The translations under genes were made by a program, and so were the position numbers. The notes under the pieces are model-generated. The model made no database searches, was not told the DNA's origin, and was given only the letters and a program-made list of their open reading frames with translations. Shown piece by piece: positions 1 through 9,260 of a stretch of DNA of 64,000 nucleotides (positions within the stretch are counted from its first letter, which is position 1; every line of letters begins with the position of its first letter). Source of the stretch: Bacillota bacterium (GTDB lineage Bacteria > Bacillota > Clostridia > Acetivibrionales > DTU013); assembly GCA_023426125.1 (NCBI GenBank), contig JAFABI010000017.1, positions 62,001-126,000 on the forward strand. Direction: 5' to 3'.

Positions 1-344
1 ATGCTGTTGTCCACGGATTCGAGAAAAAGGGCCAGGGGGGCTTGATCAAGATATCCGCCTGCTGCAAGGATAACGCCATGTTTGTCATCATTGCCGACAA
101 TGGTACGGGGATGGATAAGGAAGCGCTTGAGAAATTGCAAAGGGATATTGAACCGGGCTATGCCGGAGAGCATTATCAGGGAGGCAGGACGGGGATCGGT
201 TTGAAAAATGTCAATACAAGAATAAAGCTATTCTATGGAAAAGAATACGGACTGAAAATAGAAAGCGAGGAAAATTCCTTTTCCAGTGTTACCATGAAAT
301 TGCCGTACAACGTAAACCTGGCATGGGACGAGGTTATTGCATGA
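1..344 (+). CDS. Sensor histidine kinase, C-terminal fragment (YesM/LytS type)
   Basis: The reading frame is open from base 3, so the gene begins upstream of the window and only about 113 residues are visible. They form an HATPase_c domain: an N-box-like NAVVHG-type start (AVVHG visible), the G1 box ADNGTGM, and the G2 box GIGLKNVNTRI. This spacing and the LKNVNTRI sequence are typical of the YesM class of membrane sensor kinases that control sugar ABC operons. The stop codon overlaps the ATG of the next gene (ATGA), so kinase and response regulator are translationally coupled. The sensor and dimerisation domains lie outside the window. Confidence 0.9.
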   Translation, partial: AVVHGFEKKGQGGLIKISACCKDNAMFVIIADNGTGMDKEALEKLQRDIEPGYAGEHYQGGRTGIGLKNVNTRIKLFYGKEYGLKIESEENSFSSVTMKLPYNVNLAWDEVIA

Positions 345-1903
345 AAATATTGATCATAGACGATGAAAAGCTGATAAGAAGCGGGCTCAGAACAATCATT
401 GAAGAGAGGGATCCGGCTTCGGCGGAAGTATTTGAAGCCTGCTGCGGCAGTGACGCCATTCATATTCTGTCGAACCAGAAAATCGACCTTGCCATTACCG
501 ACATCCGTATGCCCAGCATGGATGGTATAACCTTCATGAAAGAAGCCCACAAGCTGAATTTTAAGCCGGAGTTCGTCATTTTGACCGGATACGACGATTT
601 CCAGTACGCCAGGGAGTCCATAAAATACGGCGCCAGAGCCTATCTTTTAAAACCCGTCAGAAAGGCTGAACTCTATGAAGTGTTGAATAAACTCCAGGAG
701 GAAATTCAGCAGAAGAAAACGGAAGATTTAAAAATTGAGAAAATGAATGACTTTATCAACGACGTATGGGAGCACGAGCTGAACTACGTAATAATGAATG
801 ATAACCTGTCTGCCGCAGAGCTGGAAAACATCACCGATATTATTAAAATAAACGTTGTGAAAGGCAGCTATTATGTCGGAATCATGGAGAGAAAGCGGAA
901 AAAGCCCGGGAGTGAGACCTGGAACAATGATTTGCAGCTAAAAAAACAGGTGACCGATTTTTATGCTGCCAATAAAATTACCGCCGTTGCCTTTTACAGT
1001 ATTGAGGGCAGTCTTGTGTCAATTGCTGAAACGAAAGAAGCTTTTTACGCATTGGCCAAATACCTGAGAGAGGATGCCGCCGCCGGAGGCAGGTTTGTCA
1101 CGGGGATAAGCGGGGAGGCTTCCGGCGTCGCTGATCTGAGAAAAGCTTACCTGCAGGCCTGTGAAGCCTTAAAATACGGGATCCTCAGGATATCCGAGGA
1201 GTTGATATGCTTTGACGATATGGAAAAGCTCGAAAAGAATTTCAACGTACCCGCTGAGTCCCTTAAAAGGATCATGCAGCTGATCGGCACCAAAAGGATT
1301 AACGAGATAAACGAGCTCATCAATAAGGCCTTCGATCAAAAGGAGATCCTGACATACAACATCCGGTATCTTGAAAAGCTTGCAGAAGCGGCATACAGGC
1401 ATGTCATCGAGCCTTTTACCGAACAGAACCCGCTTTATGGCTTCAATACGCAGGAGATGCAGTATGAGTATTTAAAAAGCATCTATAATTTTGACCACAT
1501 CAATGACTATATTTATGCCTTTAAAAAATATGTCTTTGACATCAATACCTGCTTCCTCGATTTGTCGGAGGTATACAAGGAGAGGAATGAAATAGACGCG
1601 GCCCTGGACTTCATCAGCAACAATTACCAGAAGGATTTGAACCTGGCCGTGGTGGCCAACCACGTTTCCTTGAACTACTCGTATTTTTCCAATCTTTTCA
1701 GTGAGAAAACAGGGGACAGTTTTCACAATTATTTAAAAAAGATAAGGATAGAAAAAGCCAAGGAGCTTTTAAAAAATTCCGATTATAAAATCAATGAGAT
1801 TGCCGAGAAGGTAGGCTATAAGAATCCCAAGCACTTTGCCACCAATTTCCGCGCACTGACCGGAATATCGCCCATAGAATACAGATACAAAACGATGGTC
1901 TGA
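341..1903 (+). CDS. AraC-type response regulator (YesN-like)
   Basis: 520 residues. The N-terminal receiver domain (about 1-120) shows the acidic pocket IIDDE, the phospho-acceptor Asp54 in ITDIRMPSMDG, and the conserved lysine in LLKPVRK (Lys104). A middle region without obvious motifs is followed by a C-terminal AraC DNA-binding domain (about 420-520) with two helix-turn-helix units, ending in NFRALTGISPIEYR. The ATG at 341 is preferred over an in-frame start at 323 because it begins directly at the receiver fold and overlaps the kinase stop codon. The likely target is the convergent sugar operon downstream; that is inference from YesMN family habit. Confidence 0.93.
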   Translation: MKILIIDDEKLIRSGLRTIIEERDPASAEVFEACCGSDAIHILSNQKIDLAITDIRMPSMDGITFMKEAHKLNFKPEFVILTGYDDFQYARESIKYGARAYLLKPVRKAELYEVLNKLQEEIQQKKTEDLKIEKMNDFINDVWEHELNYVIMNDNLSAAELENITDIIKINVVKGSYYVGIMERKRKKPGSETWNNDLQLKKQVTDFYAANKITAVAFYSIEGSLVSIAETKEAFYALAKYLREDAAAGGRFVTGISGEASGVADLRKAYLQACEALKYGILRISEELICFDDMEKLEKNFNVPAESLKRIMQLIGTKRINEINELINKAFDQKEILTYNIRYLEKLAEAAYRHVIEPFTEQNPLYGFNTQEMQYEYLKSIYNFDHINDYIYAFKKYVFDINTCFLDLSEVYKERNEIDAALDFISNNYQKDLNLAVVANHVSLNYSYFSNLFSEKTGDSFHNYLKKIRIEKAKELLKNSDYKINEIAEKVGYKNPKHFATNFRALTGISPIEYRYKTMV

Positions 1904-1910
1904 TGAAAGA

Positions 1911-1944
1911 AAAAACCTGCCTTGTGACGGCAGGTTTTTCTTTT
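1911..1944. terminator. Intrinsic terminator, probably bidirectional
   Basis: Inverted repeat with arms AAAAACCTGCC and GGCAGGTTTTT and a 7-base loop, followed by a T-rich run on the + strand and preceded by A residues that form a T-run on the other strand. It lies 7 bases after the response regulator stop and before the 3' end of the leftward binding-protein gene, so it can end both transcripts. Confidence 0.85.
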
Positions 1945-2024
1945 CTTCCGGAAGTACTTTCTGTTTATCGGGCAAATTGTCTTCTTTAGTATTGCCGGAT
2001 ATCGTTCATTTGTTCAGGTGGGAA

Positions 2025-3728
2025 TCAATTTATACCCAGTTTCACCTTGTTTTCCTCATATCTCTTCTGCCAGTAAGCCATCACCTTGTCATATCCTGCG
2101 GCAGACCGATCCGCAACGAATTGATTGAACAACGTATCAAATTCTTCGGAGGACTTTGCCAGGATAAGCTTGGGCAGCACCGCCCCCCATTTGTTTGATA
2201 TCTTGGTGTCGATGATGCCTTCTTCGCTGGACGGGAGGGGGATAAGGTCGTCAAATTGCGGCTCGCAGACTGTCTTGTCCAGGGTCCAATCCCACGGCTG
2301 CTTGGCCGGTTCTACCTGCGGAGCTTCCCAGGTTTTGCTCTTTATGAAGTTCAAAAGCTGATACGCGCCGCCGTTTTGACCGCCGATGGTGTTGTCAAAG
2401 GTTGTCTTGTCTTTTACCAAGAGCTCGCTGATTTCCGGCAGGAACTGCTCTTTGCCGTCGATCACATCCCAGGTTTCGCCCTGCTTACCCAGGTAAGCAT
2501 CCCTCTGCCCTTCGTCCGAGATACGGTAGGTCATGTACTTGATAGCTCTTTCAGGATCCTTGCAGTTCTTGGATATCAAGGTGGTACACCATCCCTGCAG
2601 GCCACCGACTGCGATCCTTGGCTTGTCCATATTTGCATTGGCCGGCGGGTCGATTGCAATATATGCCATATTGGGGTCCTTTTGGTACAGTGACACATTT
2701 TGGGCAATAATATCGCTTCTCTGGTACATCATGGCAAAATATCTGCCCTGGGCGGCCTTTTCCCTGATCTGCGCATCTTTGTCGATGAAGACCTCTTTGG
2801 AAATCAACCCCATCTCATTGGCGTCCCGCAAGGTTTTGATCCATTTTACCATTTCGGGGTCTGTGAGTCTGTCGGTTATTTTCCCGTCCTTGGCCTTTGG
2901 CTGTGCCAGATACTCCGAAAGCAGGCTTTTAAAAAAGGTTCCTATCCAGATGGACGAGCAGCCGGCGTCGCCGAATTGGGTGAAGCCCACGGGGATAATA
3001 GGCTGTCCGTCAATTTTCGGGTACTTTTCCTTGGCAGCCTTCAAAGCGTTCAGGAAGCCTTCCGGAGTCCTCATGTCGGGGCTCCCTATGGCCTCGTAAA
3101 TATCCTTTCTTACAAGAAAAGTGGTTGTACCTTCAATGGTATTGGGATATTTCGCCAGGGCTTCCGGACCGTATGCCCAGTTGACATAGCCGTACGTATT
3201 GCCGTCAGACAGCTGATGCCATGCAAAGGCGTCCTTGTCGATCACCTTATAGAAATATGGGTCGTATTTGTCGGCCAGCTCATTTAATGAGTAAGCCAGT
3301 CCGGAATCCATAATTTTTCTGAAAAGGGGATCGGTGCTGTCGCCCGTCAATAAATCCGGCAGGCTGTTGGAGACGATCATGGTGTTGAGCTTTTCTGTTT
3401 CATTTCCTGCGGGAGCAATAAAATTGAGGGATACTCCGGTCTTTTCCGTCACATATTGTCCGACTTTGGTTTTCTGCCAGGCATCTCCCGACAGTTGCCA
3501 GGAATAATTGCAATACCAGTCGAAGGTAATTGGCGACGTGTCCTTTTTCCAACCCGGCTCGTCTGCCTGGCTGGAACCCTCCGTTGCAGATGTGTTGCTG
3601 GGGGCCACTGTGGTGTTGCTTGCCGCGTCATTGCCTTTCTGGGCTCCGGTACAGCCTGAAAACGACACAAACAGGAATACGGAAACCATCAGCATGGCCA
3701 GCACTTTCATAATACTTCTTCCTTTCAT
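2025..3728 (-). CDS. Extracellular sugar-binding lipoprotein (LplA-type ABC component)
   Basis: 567 residues. Begins with a lipoprotein signal peptide: a charged start, a hydrophobic core and the lipobox FSGC, followed by a low-complexity Ser/Thr/Ala/Gly linker. The mature part resembles family 1 solute-binding proteins of the LplA type, with the usual length of 500-570 residues. The ATG at 3728 has a good ribosome site (GGAAGGAG) 7-8 bases upstream. It is the last gene of a leftward operon after two permeases. No ATPase gene is present; LplABC systems in Firmicutes normally share an MsmX/UgpC-type ATPase encoded elsewhere. The substrate is unknown, presumably an oligosaccharide used by the upstream glycosidase. 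Confidence 0.9.
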   Translation of the reverse strand: MKGRSIMKVLAMLMVSVFLFVSFSGCTGAQKGNDAASNTTVAPSNTSATEGSSQADEPGWKKDTSPITFDWYCNYSWQLSGDAWQKTKVGQYVTEKTGVSLNFIAPAGNETEKLNTMIVSNSLPDLLTGDSTDPLFRKIMDSGLAYSLNELADKYDPYFYKVIDKDAFAWHQLSDGNTYGYVNWAYGPEALAKYPNTIEGTTTFLVRKDIYEAIGSPDMRTPEGFLNALKAAKEKYPKIDGQPIIPVGFTQFGDAGCSSIWIGTFFKSLLSEYLAQPKAKDGKITDRLTDPEMVKWIKTLRDANEMGLISKEVFIDKDAQIREKAAQGRYFAMMYQRSDIIAQNVSLYQKDPNMAYIAIDPPANANMDKPRIAVGGLQGWCTTLISKNCKDPERAIKYMTYRISDEGQRDAYLGKQGETWDVIDGKEQFLPEISELLVKDKTTFDNTIGGQNGGAYQLLNFIKSKTWEAPQVEPAKQPWDWTLDKTVCEPQFDDLIPLPSSEEGIIDTKISNKWGAVLPKLILAKSSEEFDTLFNQFVADRSAAGYDKVMAYWQKRYEENKVKLGIN

Positions 3729-3776
3729 AAAAACACTCCTTCCTTTAAATATGATTGATTTATTTGTTTATATAAA

Positions 3777-4670
3777 TCACCCTTTGATAGAGCCTATCAG
3801 CATTCCCTTTACAAAGTACTTCTGCAGGAAGGGATATACCGCAATGATGGGCAAGGTTGTCAATATCATCGTGGAATATTTTATGGACTGAGAGGTAACC
3901 TGCTTGCTGCCGACAAAATCAGGAGTTGTAACTTTGATCTCGTCAAAGCCTGTCAGGGCGATGATCTTATACAGGTATGTCTGGATTGGCAGCAGTTTCG
4001 CATCTAGTATATACACAACGCCCATAAAGTAATCATTCCAATGGCTGACTCCGACAAAAAGGGCAATGGTTGCAAGGACCGGCTTGGAAAGTGGGATGAT
4101 CACTTTCATGAAGATATAAAAGTCGTTGGCGCCATCCATTTTTGCGGATTCTTCAAGGCTGACGGGAATTTCCCTGAAAAATCCCTGGAAGATCAGCAGC
4201 TCATAAAAACTGAACATGGTAGGGATGATATAGACCAGAAAGTTGTTATAAAGCCCCAGAGCTTTGATGAGAAGAAAGGTGGGGATAAGCCCGCCGCCAA
4301 AGAAAAGCGTAATCGTTCCGATGATCAGGTAGGCTTTGCGTCCCATAAGATCCTTCTTCGAAAGCGCATAGGATACCATGGCGGTCAAAAAAACGTGTGT
4401 GACGGTTCCCAGCACTGTTCTGGCTACACTGACAAAAAAGGAATTAATGATATTATTTGTGCCAAAAACAGCCTTGAAATTATTTATGGTAAAAACCCTG
4501 GGCCACCAGTATATACCCCCCCTCAAGGCGTCTGTCCCATCGTTGAAGGCATTGACAAGAGCGAACCAGATCGGATAAAGGGTTATAAAGCAAATAAATA
4601 TTGCAAACAATACGTTGATGGTATCAAATAATTTTTCAGACTTTGGTTTTAATAAAGATGCATTCCTCAC
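3777..4670 (-). CDS. Sugar ABC transporter permease (LplC/MalG type)
   Basis: 297 residues with about six hydrophobic segments and the cytoplasmic coupling motif EESAKMDGAN...IPLSKP. The C-terminus FLQKYFVKGMLIGSIKG is typical of LplC proteins. The open frame extends upstream to 4970 but that part overlaps the previous permease and is not homologous. The GTG at 4670 has an AGGGGG ribosome site about 10 bases upstream and gives the normal family length, so it is chosen. It lies 14 bases after the other permease gene and 48 bases before the binding protein, one transcription unit. Confidence 0.9.
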   Translation of the reverse strand: MRNASLLKPKSEKLFDTINVLFAIFICFITLYPIWFALVNAFNDGTDALRGGIYWWPRVFTINNFKAVFGTNNIINSFFVSVARTVLGTVTHVFLTAMVSYALSKKDLMGRKAYLIIGTITLFFGGGLIPTFLLIKALGLYNNFLVYIIPTMFSFYELLIFQGFFREIPVSLEESAKMDGANDFYIFMKVIIPLSKPVLATIALFVGVSHWNDYFMGVVYILDAKLLPIQTYLYKIIALTGFDEIKVTTPDFVGSKQVTSQSIKYSTMILTTLPIIAVYPFLQKYFVKGMLIGSIKG

Positions 4671-4684
4671 TTTGCTTTTACCCC

Positions 4685-5644
4685 CTAAAATAGTGATGAA
4701 TCGGTCAATTTCTTGGTTACGGTATTGGCCAGCAGCAGGAAGAACAAAGATACCACCGACCTTATCAATCCAATTGCCGTTGCATAGGAAAACCTTCCCG
4801 ACTGAATTCCCATCTGGTAAACGAAAATATCCAGTACCGTACTTGCGCTGCGATTTAAGGAATTCTTCAACACGAGAATCTGGTCGAAGTTGGTATTCAA
4901 AATGCTTCCGACGGCAAGGACAAAAAGGATTGCGATCGTGCCTTTTATGCATGGAAGCGTGATGCTCCATATTTTTCTGAATCTTCCGGCGCCATCCACC
5001 GTAGAAGCCTCATAAAGCGAAGGATCGATTCCGGAAATAGCGGCGATGTATATTATTGCCGACCATCCCAATTCCTTCCATATATCCGATATTACGGCGA
5101 TTTGCCAGAAATATTTCGGCTCTCCCAATAACAAGGTCTGTTCCGGTATGATATTCAGGTGGTAAAGCACGGTGGTGATAAAACCCGTCTCGGAAAGCCA
5201 TGGTGCCACAATCCCTCCAAGGATTACCCAGGAAAGGAAGTGGGGAAGGTAAGATATGGTTTGTACGACTTTCTTAAACTGGACCAGCCGGATTTCATTC
5301 AGCAGCAGCGCAAAGATGATTGGAGCGGGAAAGCCTATCAGCAGTCGAAGTAGACTGATTCCAAAGGTGTTTTTCATTACGGTGAGAAATTGTTCGTCCT
5401 TGAAAAAGTCGATAAAATGCATGAATCCGACCCATGGAGCAGACCAGACCGGCCTGACGATATCATATTCCTTAAAGGCGATGACAATCCACACAAGAGG
5501 GATGTAGCAGAAGATAATCATCCACACAATCCCCGGAAGAGCCATGGCCTGAAGGTATCTTTGGGAATAAAATCTTTTTAATTGATACCCAAAACCTGTA
5601 TTCTTTTGTGCTTTGGCAGAATTAGCTGCAATTTGACTTTGCAT
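4685..5644 (-). CDS. Sugar ABC transporter permease (LplB/MalF type)
   Basis: 319 residues with six predicted membrane segments after a basic N-terminus. The EAA-type coupling loop is visible as YEASTVDGAGRFRKIW followed by TLP. The protein ends SSLF, close to other LplB proteins. The start has an AGGGGG ribosome site 7 bases upstream. It pairs with the LplC-type permease immediately downstream and the lipoprotein at 2025-3728 to make an importer that lacks its own ATPase. Confidence 0.92.
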   Translation of the reverse strand: MQSQIAANSAKAQKNTGFGYQLKRFYSQRYLQAMALPGIVWMIIFCYIPLVWIVIAFKEYDIVRPVWSAPWVGFMHFIDFFKDEQFLTVMKNTFGISLLRLLIGFPAPIIFALLLNEIRLVQFKKVVQTISYLPHFLSWVILGGIVAPWLSETGFITTVLYHLNIIPEQTLLLGEPKYFWQIAVISDIWKELGWSAIIYIAAISGIDPSLYEASTVDGAGRFRKIWSITLPCIKGTIAILFVLAVGSILNTNFDQILVLKNSLNRSASTVLDIFVYQMGIQSGRFSYATAIGLIRSVVSLFFLLLANTVTKKLTDSSLF

Positions 5645-5708
5645 ATTCTTCCCCCTGGTAAAATAGAATATAGTAAATCTTAAGGCTAGTTTTATTTATA
5701 TATGATGC

Positions 5709-7709
5709 CTACTGCGCTTGTATCAGGTAATACATCGAAGCGTATCCGCTCCCGGTTTCAAACCTGAAAATCTCATCTTCATACGTTGACGGGATTGTGC
5801 CGATGAGAGCTCCTCTGTCACTGATTGACCAGACTTTTAGGTTTTTGCGGCAGGTTCGGATTTTTATTTCCGCCTCAACAACTTCTATCATTATAGGCGC
5901 ATGTCCCCGCTCAAGCTGTACGGTGTGGGTCTCATTGTACAGGCTTCCTGAGTTGTCAGCCCTGCCTACCGCTGTTAAGAGAATATTGGGCGAATCAGAC
6001 AGCGGATCGTCGGTCAGAGAGCTGAGGGCGATGGTTGCAAAATCAGTTTTGGCCTTGATCTGCATATCCTTCAATGAGATTTCCCCGCAGTCTCCAATAA
6101 AACCATAGACCGCTTTTGTCCTGGGTGTATCAATCCATCCTGTTTTTTCAGCCCAGTTCCGACGCAATTCTCCTGTGTCCGACAGAATCTCATTTTTATC
6201 CGGTTCAATCACTGTATCGCCCGGAAGAAGCGTCATGTCTGCCTTTACTTTTTGATCTGGCAGCAGCATCCCTGTTTTGTGTTTTTCAGTCAAGCCAGAG
6301 AGGCATCCCGTGCCGGCAATATCCAGGCCAAGCTCGTCAACCTTTACATTCACCGACTGTACGGCTTCTTTCACATCGCCCCTCCGGAAAAGAAGGGCCG
6401 CATGATAAAAGAGGCCGTACTTTGCAGGATCATTGAAGGTGTCGAAGATCCCTCCGCGGTAATAGATTCCTCCGATGGCTCCGGAAGTGATCTCTTTTCC
6501 CAGCATGTCCGTTTTTTCATCCGTATCGTACCGGTAGGTATGGATGGCAAAACCGGCCCAGCCCTGCAAGGCTCCGACAGCGGCCATAAGGAGCGTGCTT
6601 TCGGCCCTCCACTCATTGGGCCAGGGATCATCCCATTCCGAAACGAAAAAGGGCTTATCCAGCACCCGTAAAAACGGCAGCGCGGTTGTAATATTCCACG
6701 GCCCTCCAACCATCGCCCTGTTGTTGAAACGCCTGTCATTTTCGCTCCAGGTCCAATCATACCAATAGGTATGGTTGTCTGTAAAGTCGGTAACCAGCTG
6801 GCATGAGAGCAAAGCTGCATTGAATGCCCAGTTGGTGCCTGTGATAGGTATTTTGACTCCAATGCTCCTTAAGTGCCTGATCATTTCAATGTAATAGGAT
6901 TTCTGCACATCACACAAAAAGCGCAGCATTGTCTCATCCTGGGAGCTAAAATCTATATTGCCTTCTTCAGGACATAGATTATTATGGCGGGCCCATTCTC
7001 TGTAGCTTGCTTCCAATTCCGACTTATACGGCTCCAGGACAATGGGATTCGCTTTCTGGTTAAAAAGCTCATTTTCATTGGCTATCTCTGTTAGGACAAC
7101 CGCCGGTTCATCCTTATATGCCAGCCCTGTATATGGATTGACATGATTCCATATCTGCTCGTTAAACAGCTTCTGGAGCTCAATCAGGCGCCTGTTGTAA
7201 TTGGTGTAAGGCTTGGCGGCATCTTTAAGGCCCGGGGTATTCTCGAGACCGTCGCCGGGTTTGAACTTCCTGTAGGTCAGAAGGTCCATATAAATATAGA
7301 CGCCATGGTTTTTCAAGCAGTAAATCAGGTAATCCATCCGGTCCATGCTTTTGGAGTCAAGACGCAGGGTGTCGTCCTGCAGCCTGCCCTTTGTGAACTG
7401 GAAAATGTTCGGCGTGGACCATTCGGCATCCAGCTGGTGCAGCCGGACGATGTTAAGGCCGGTTTTCTCCAGCCTCTCCGCCAGCTTTTCACTATGCCCG
7501 TGGGAAGGAAAGTTGCCGGCGCTGTTGAAATTGGTACCCCAGAACCTGGCTTCGCTTCCGTCTTCAAAGATGAATTTATCCTCTTTGACTTGCAGAAAGC
7601 CATGCCTGCCTGCCGGCTTCTCATTTTCGTAAATATGCGAGAGGTCGATTGGAGCATCGTCCCAATAGAAATTAAACGGAATATATCTTTTTGTTTTATC
7701 CTCCACCAT
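5709..7709 (-). CDS. Glycoside hydrolase, clan GH-A (GH5-like), cytoplasmic
   Basis: 666 residues without a signal peptide. An N-terminal segment FEDGSEARFWGTN leads into a TIM-barrel-like region. Two candidate catalytic glutamates fit clan GH-A: Asn211-Glu212 in EIANENEL (acid/base) and Glu358 in FFVSEWDDPWP (nucleophile). The C-terminal 200 residues look beta-rich. The frame stays open upstream to 7955, overlapping the isomerase gene, but a strong AAGGAGGA site just before 7709 marks the start; a GTG at 7706 is a close alternative with better spacing. Being cytoplasmic and next to importer genes, it probably cleaves an imported oligosaccharide. The exact family and substrate cannot be fixed by eye. 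Confidence 0.82.
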   Translation of the reverse strand: MVEDKTKRYIPFNFYWDDAPIDLSHIYENEKPAGRHGFLQVKEDKFIFEDGSEARFWGTNFNSAGNFPSHGHSEKLAERLEKTGLNIVRLHQLDAEWSTPNIFQFTKGRLQDDTLRLDSKSMDRMDYLIYCLKNHGVYIYMDLLTYRKFKPGDGLENTPGLKDAAKPYTNYNRRLIELQKLFNEQIWNHVNPYTGLAYKDEPAVVLTEIANENELFNQKANPIVLEPYKSELEASYREWARHNNLCPEEGNIDFSSQDETMLRFLCDVQKSYYIEMIRHLRSIGVKIPITGTNWAFNAALLSCQLVTDFTDNHTYWYDWTWSENDRRFNNRAMVGGPWNITTALPFLRVLDKPFFVSEWDDPWPNEWRAESTLLMAAVGALQGWAGFAIHTYRYDTDEKTDMLGKEITSGAIGGIYYRGGIFDTFNDPAKYGLFYHAALLFRRGDVKEAVQSVNVKVDELGLDIAGTGCLSGLTEKHKTGMLLPDQKVKADMTLLPGDTVIEPDKNEILSDTGELRRNWAEKTGWIDTPRTKAVYGFIGDCGEISLKDMQIKAKTDFATIALSSLTDDPLSDSPNILLTAVGRADNSGSLYNETHTVQLERGHAPIMIEVVEAEIKIRTCRKNLKVWSISDRGALIGTIPSTYEDEIFRFETGSGYASMYYLIQAQ

Positions 7710-7774
7710 GATCTCCTCCTTTCCAGCCATTTTCTTCACATCATTTTGTTGATCAGCTAAACGACCTCTTCCTA

Positions 7775-9130
7775 TCAAATAACCTCTATTTTGAGGATCT
7801 TGCAAAAATCCCTGATGATCTCCCGGTTGTCTCCATAGGACAGGATATAATGCTGTGACGCCACCTTTTCTGCAAACTCCTCTACGGTAGTATCCGGAAT
7901 GAATTCCAGACTGGGCAATTGGGGCGCGGGCTGAGCCCAGCCGGCTTCCTCCCATGCTCCCGGCGTCACCGCCTCACCGGTTGCCACATGCATTTTATAC
8001 CGGTCGCCCTGTCCGATGAGCCGGCATAGGGTGATTTTGCCTGTCTTGACCTTTGAAACGTTGAGAATCCCTTCGCTGAAGCTGCCGAAACCCGCGGGGC
8101 AAACCTTTACCTTTCCCTCCACCACCTGGGAGGGAACAAAGTCCGGAACACCAACCAGCAGCCTGTCTTCCATGAATTCATAAAATTCAAAATAGGCCGC
8201 GATCTGTCCCGTCAGATATTTTACAATCAATTGCGTCACTGCTCCCAGCGTATCATTCTCCGGGATGGTACAGACACTGAGGTTATCCGCAAGCAGCATA
8301 AAAACCATTGCCGGCGGGAATCCCGCAAGTTTTTTCATCCCGTCCACATCGATAAGGGAAATGCCTGCATAATTCCTTTCAAGGATTTTTTCCTTTATCG
8401 CCAGATAATACGAGGCGCCTGTTTCAAGCGTCACAGCTTTTGCTTCTTTTTCAAAATCCCAGGCCTTTTTTGTGCTGTCCACGACCTGGCTTATCTCCTG
8501 CTCCGTCAACTTTTCAATCTTTTGGACAATCTCCAGCATCTCGAAAATTTCCACTTCGACCCCGATTTTACTTCTCAGGGAAATACCCTCAAACATTGTG
8601 CCGTACAGGTTCATATCCCTGTAGCCCATCATACCGATTTTGGAACTCCTGAGGAGGCTGACCGCCTGTGCGGCCTTTATAAATCGGAGGATCCTGCCGA
8701 TCCTGGACGGCCCGTTGATTGTGTTGTATACATAAATAAAATTATACCCCATATCTTCCATGACTTTTCTTAAGGCCGTTGTCCCTGCCTGGTCCGCCGT
8801 TGTTACCAGCCTCCCGTTTTCTATGTATCCGGCCAGCCCCCAGAGAATCATGGGTTTATGCGAGAACTCGCTGATCACGCCGATGACCGCATGACTGGGT
8901 ATCCAGCCTGCAAGGCATACCACAAGCACATCAAAATCCTCCCGGGACAAATCGGTAATGGCTCTTGCCACGTCCTTTCCCGCTTCATCGTCGCTCACAT
9001 ACCCGGTGGACACAAGCTCAAGCCCTTCAGCTTCAAGCAGCTTCCTGGTTTCAAGGCATTTCCTGCTGATAATTTCTTTCGGGGAATTCACTTCTCCAAA
9101 GCTCACAAATCCTACTTTACCAGTAAACAA
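7775..9130 (-). CDS. L-fucose/L-arabinose isomerase-fold protein
   Basis: 451 residues. The sequence follows the FucI/AraA fold: an N-terminal Rossmann-like part with FDVLVVCLAGWIPSH, a central part with MGYRDMNLYGTMF, and a C-terminal part with CRLIGQGDRYKMHVATGEA. This group is known to hold ketose/aldose isomerases and relatives of unassigned specificity. The TTG at 9130 is chosen because a GGAGGA site lies 8 bases upstream and the nearby ATG is out of frame. Position between an FGGY sugar kinase and a glycosidase supports a role in converting the released monosaccharide before phosphorylation. The sugar cannot be named from the sequence. Confidence 0.8.
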   Translation of the reverse strand: MFTGKVGFVSFGEVNSPKEIISRKCLETRKLLEAEGLELVSTGYVSDDEAGKDVARAITDLSREDFDVLVVCLAGWIPSHAVIGVISEFSHKPMILWGLAGYIENGRLVTTADQAGTTALRKVMEDMGYNFIYVYNTINGPSRIGRILRFIKAAQAVSLLRSSKIGMMGYRDMNLYGTMFEGISLRSKIGVEVEIFEMLEIVQKIEKLTEQEISQVVDSTKKAWDFEKEAKAVTLETGASYYLAIKEKILERNYAGISLIDVDGMKKLAGFPPAMVFMLLADNLSVCTIPENDTLGAVTQLIVKYLTGQIAAYFEFYEFMEDRLLVGVPDFVPSQVVEGKVKVCPAGFGSFSEGILNVSKVKTGKITLCRLIGQGDRYKMHVATGEAVTPGAWEEAGWAQPAPQLPSLEFIPDTTVEEFAEKVASQHYILSYGDNREIIRDFCKILKIEVI

Positions 9131-9169
9131 ATCGCCATTCCTCCGTAAATCTTTTTGATTTTTGGAATA

Positions 9170-9245
9170 CTCTCTTTACCTGCGCTTCGTCCTTCGGCTG
9201 TCTGCCTGTTATCCTGAGGCTTTGCTGGCTCAGAATGATATCGTA
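9170..9245. repeat. Dispersed palindrome fragment (CCTGAG...CTCAG type)
   Basis: The gap between the kinase and isomerase genes holds the inverted repeat TATCCTGAGGCTTT / GGCTCAGAATGATA and the sequence GCTTCGTCCTTCGGC. It resembles the widespread bacterial palindromes that read TCATCCTGAG...GCGAAGGA. No coding function is seen. Confidence 0.4.
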
Positions 9246-9260
9246 TAAGTTTATGCTTTC

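Noticed and set aside
4671..4970. N-terminal extension of the LplC-type permease
   Set aside because: It overlaps the other permease, is not homologous to permeases, and a GTG with a good ribosome site at 4670 gives normal length.
7710..7955. N-terminal extension of the glycosidase
   Set aside because: It overlaps the isomerase gene; a strong ribosome site stands directly before 7709.
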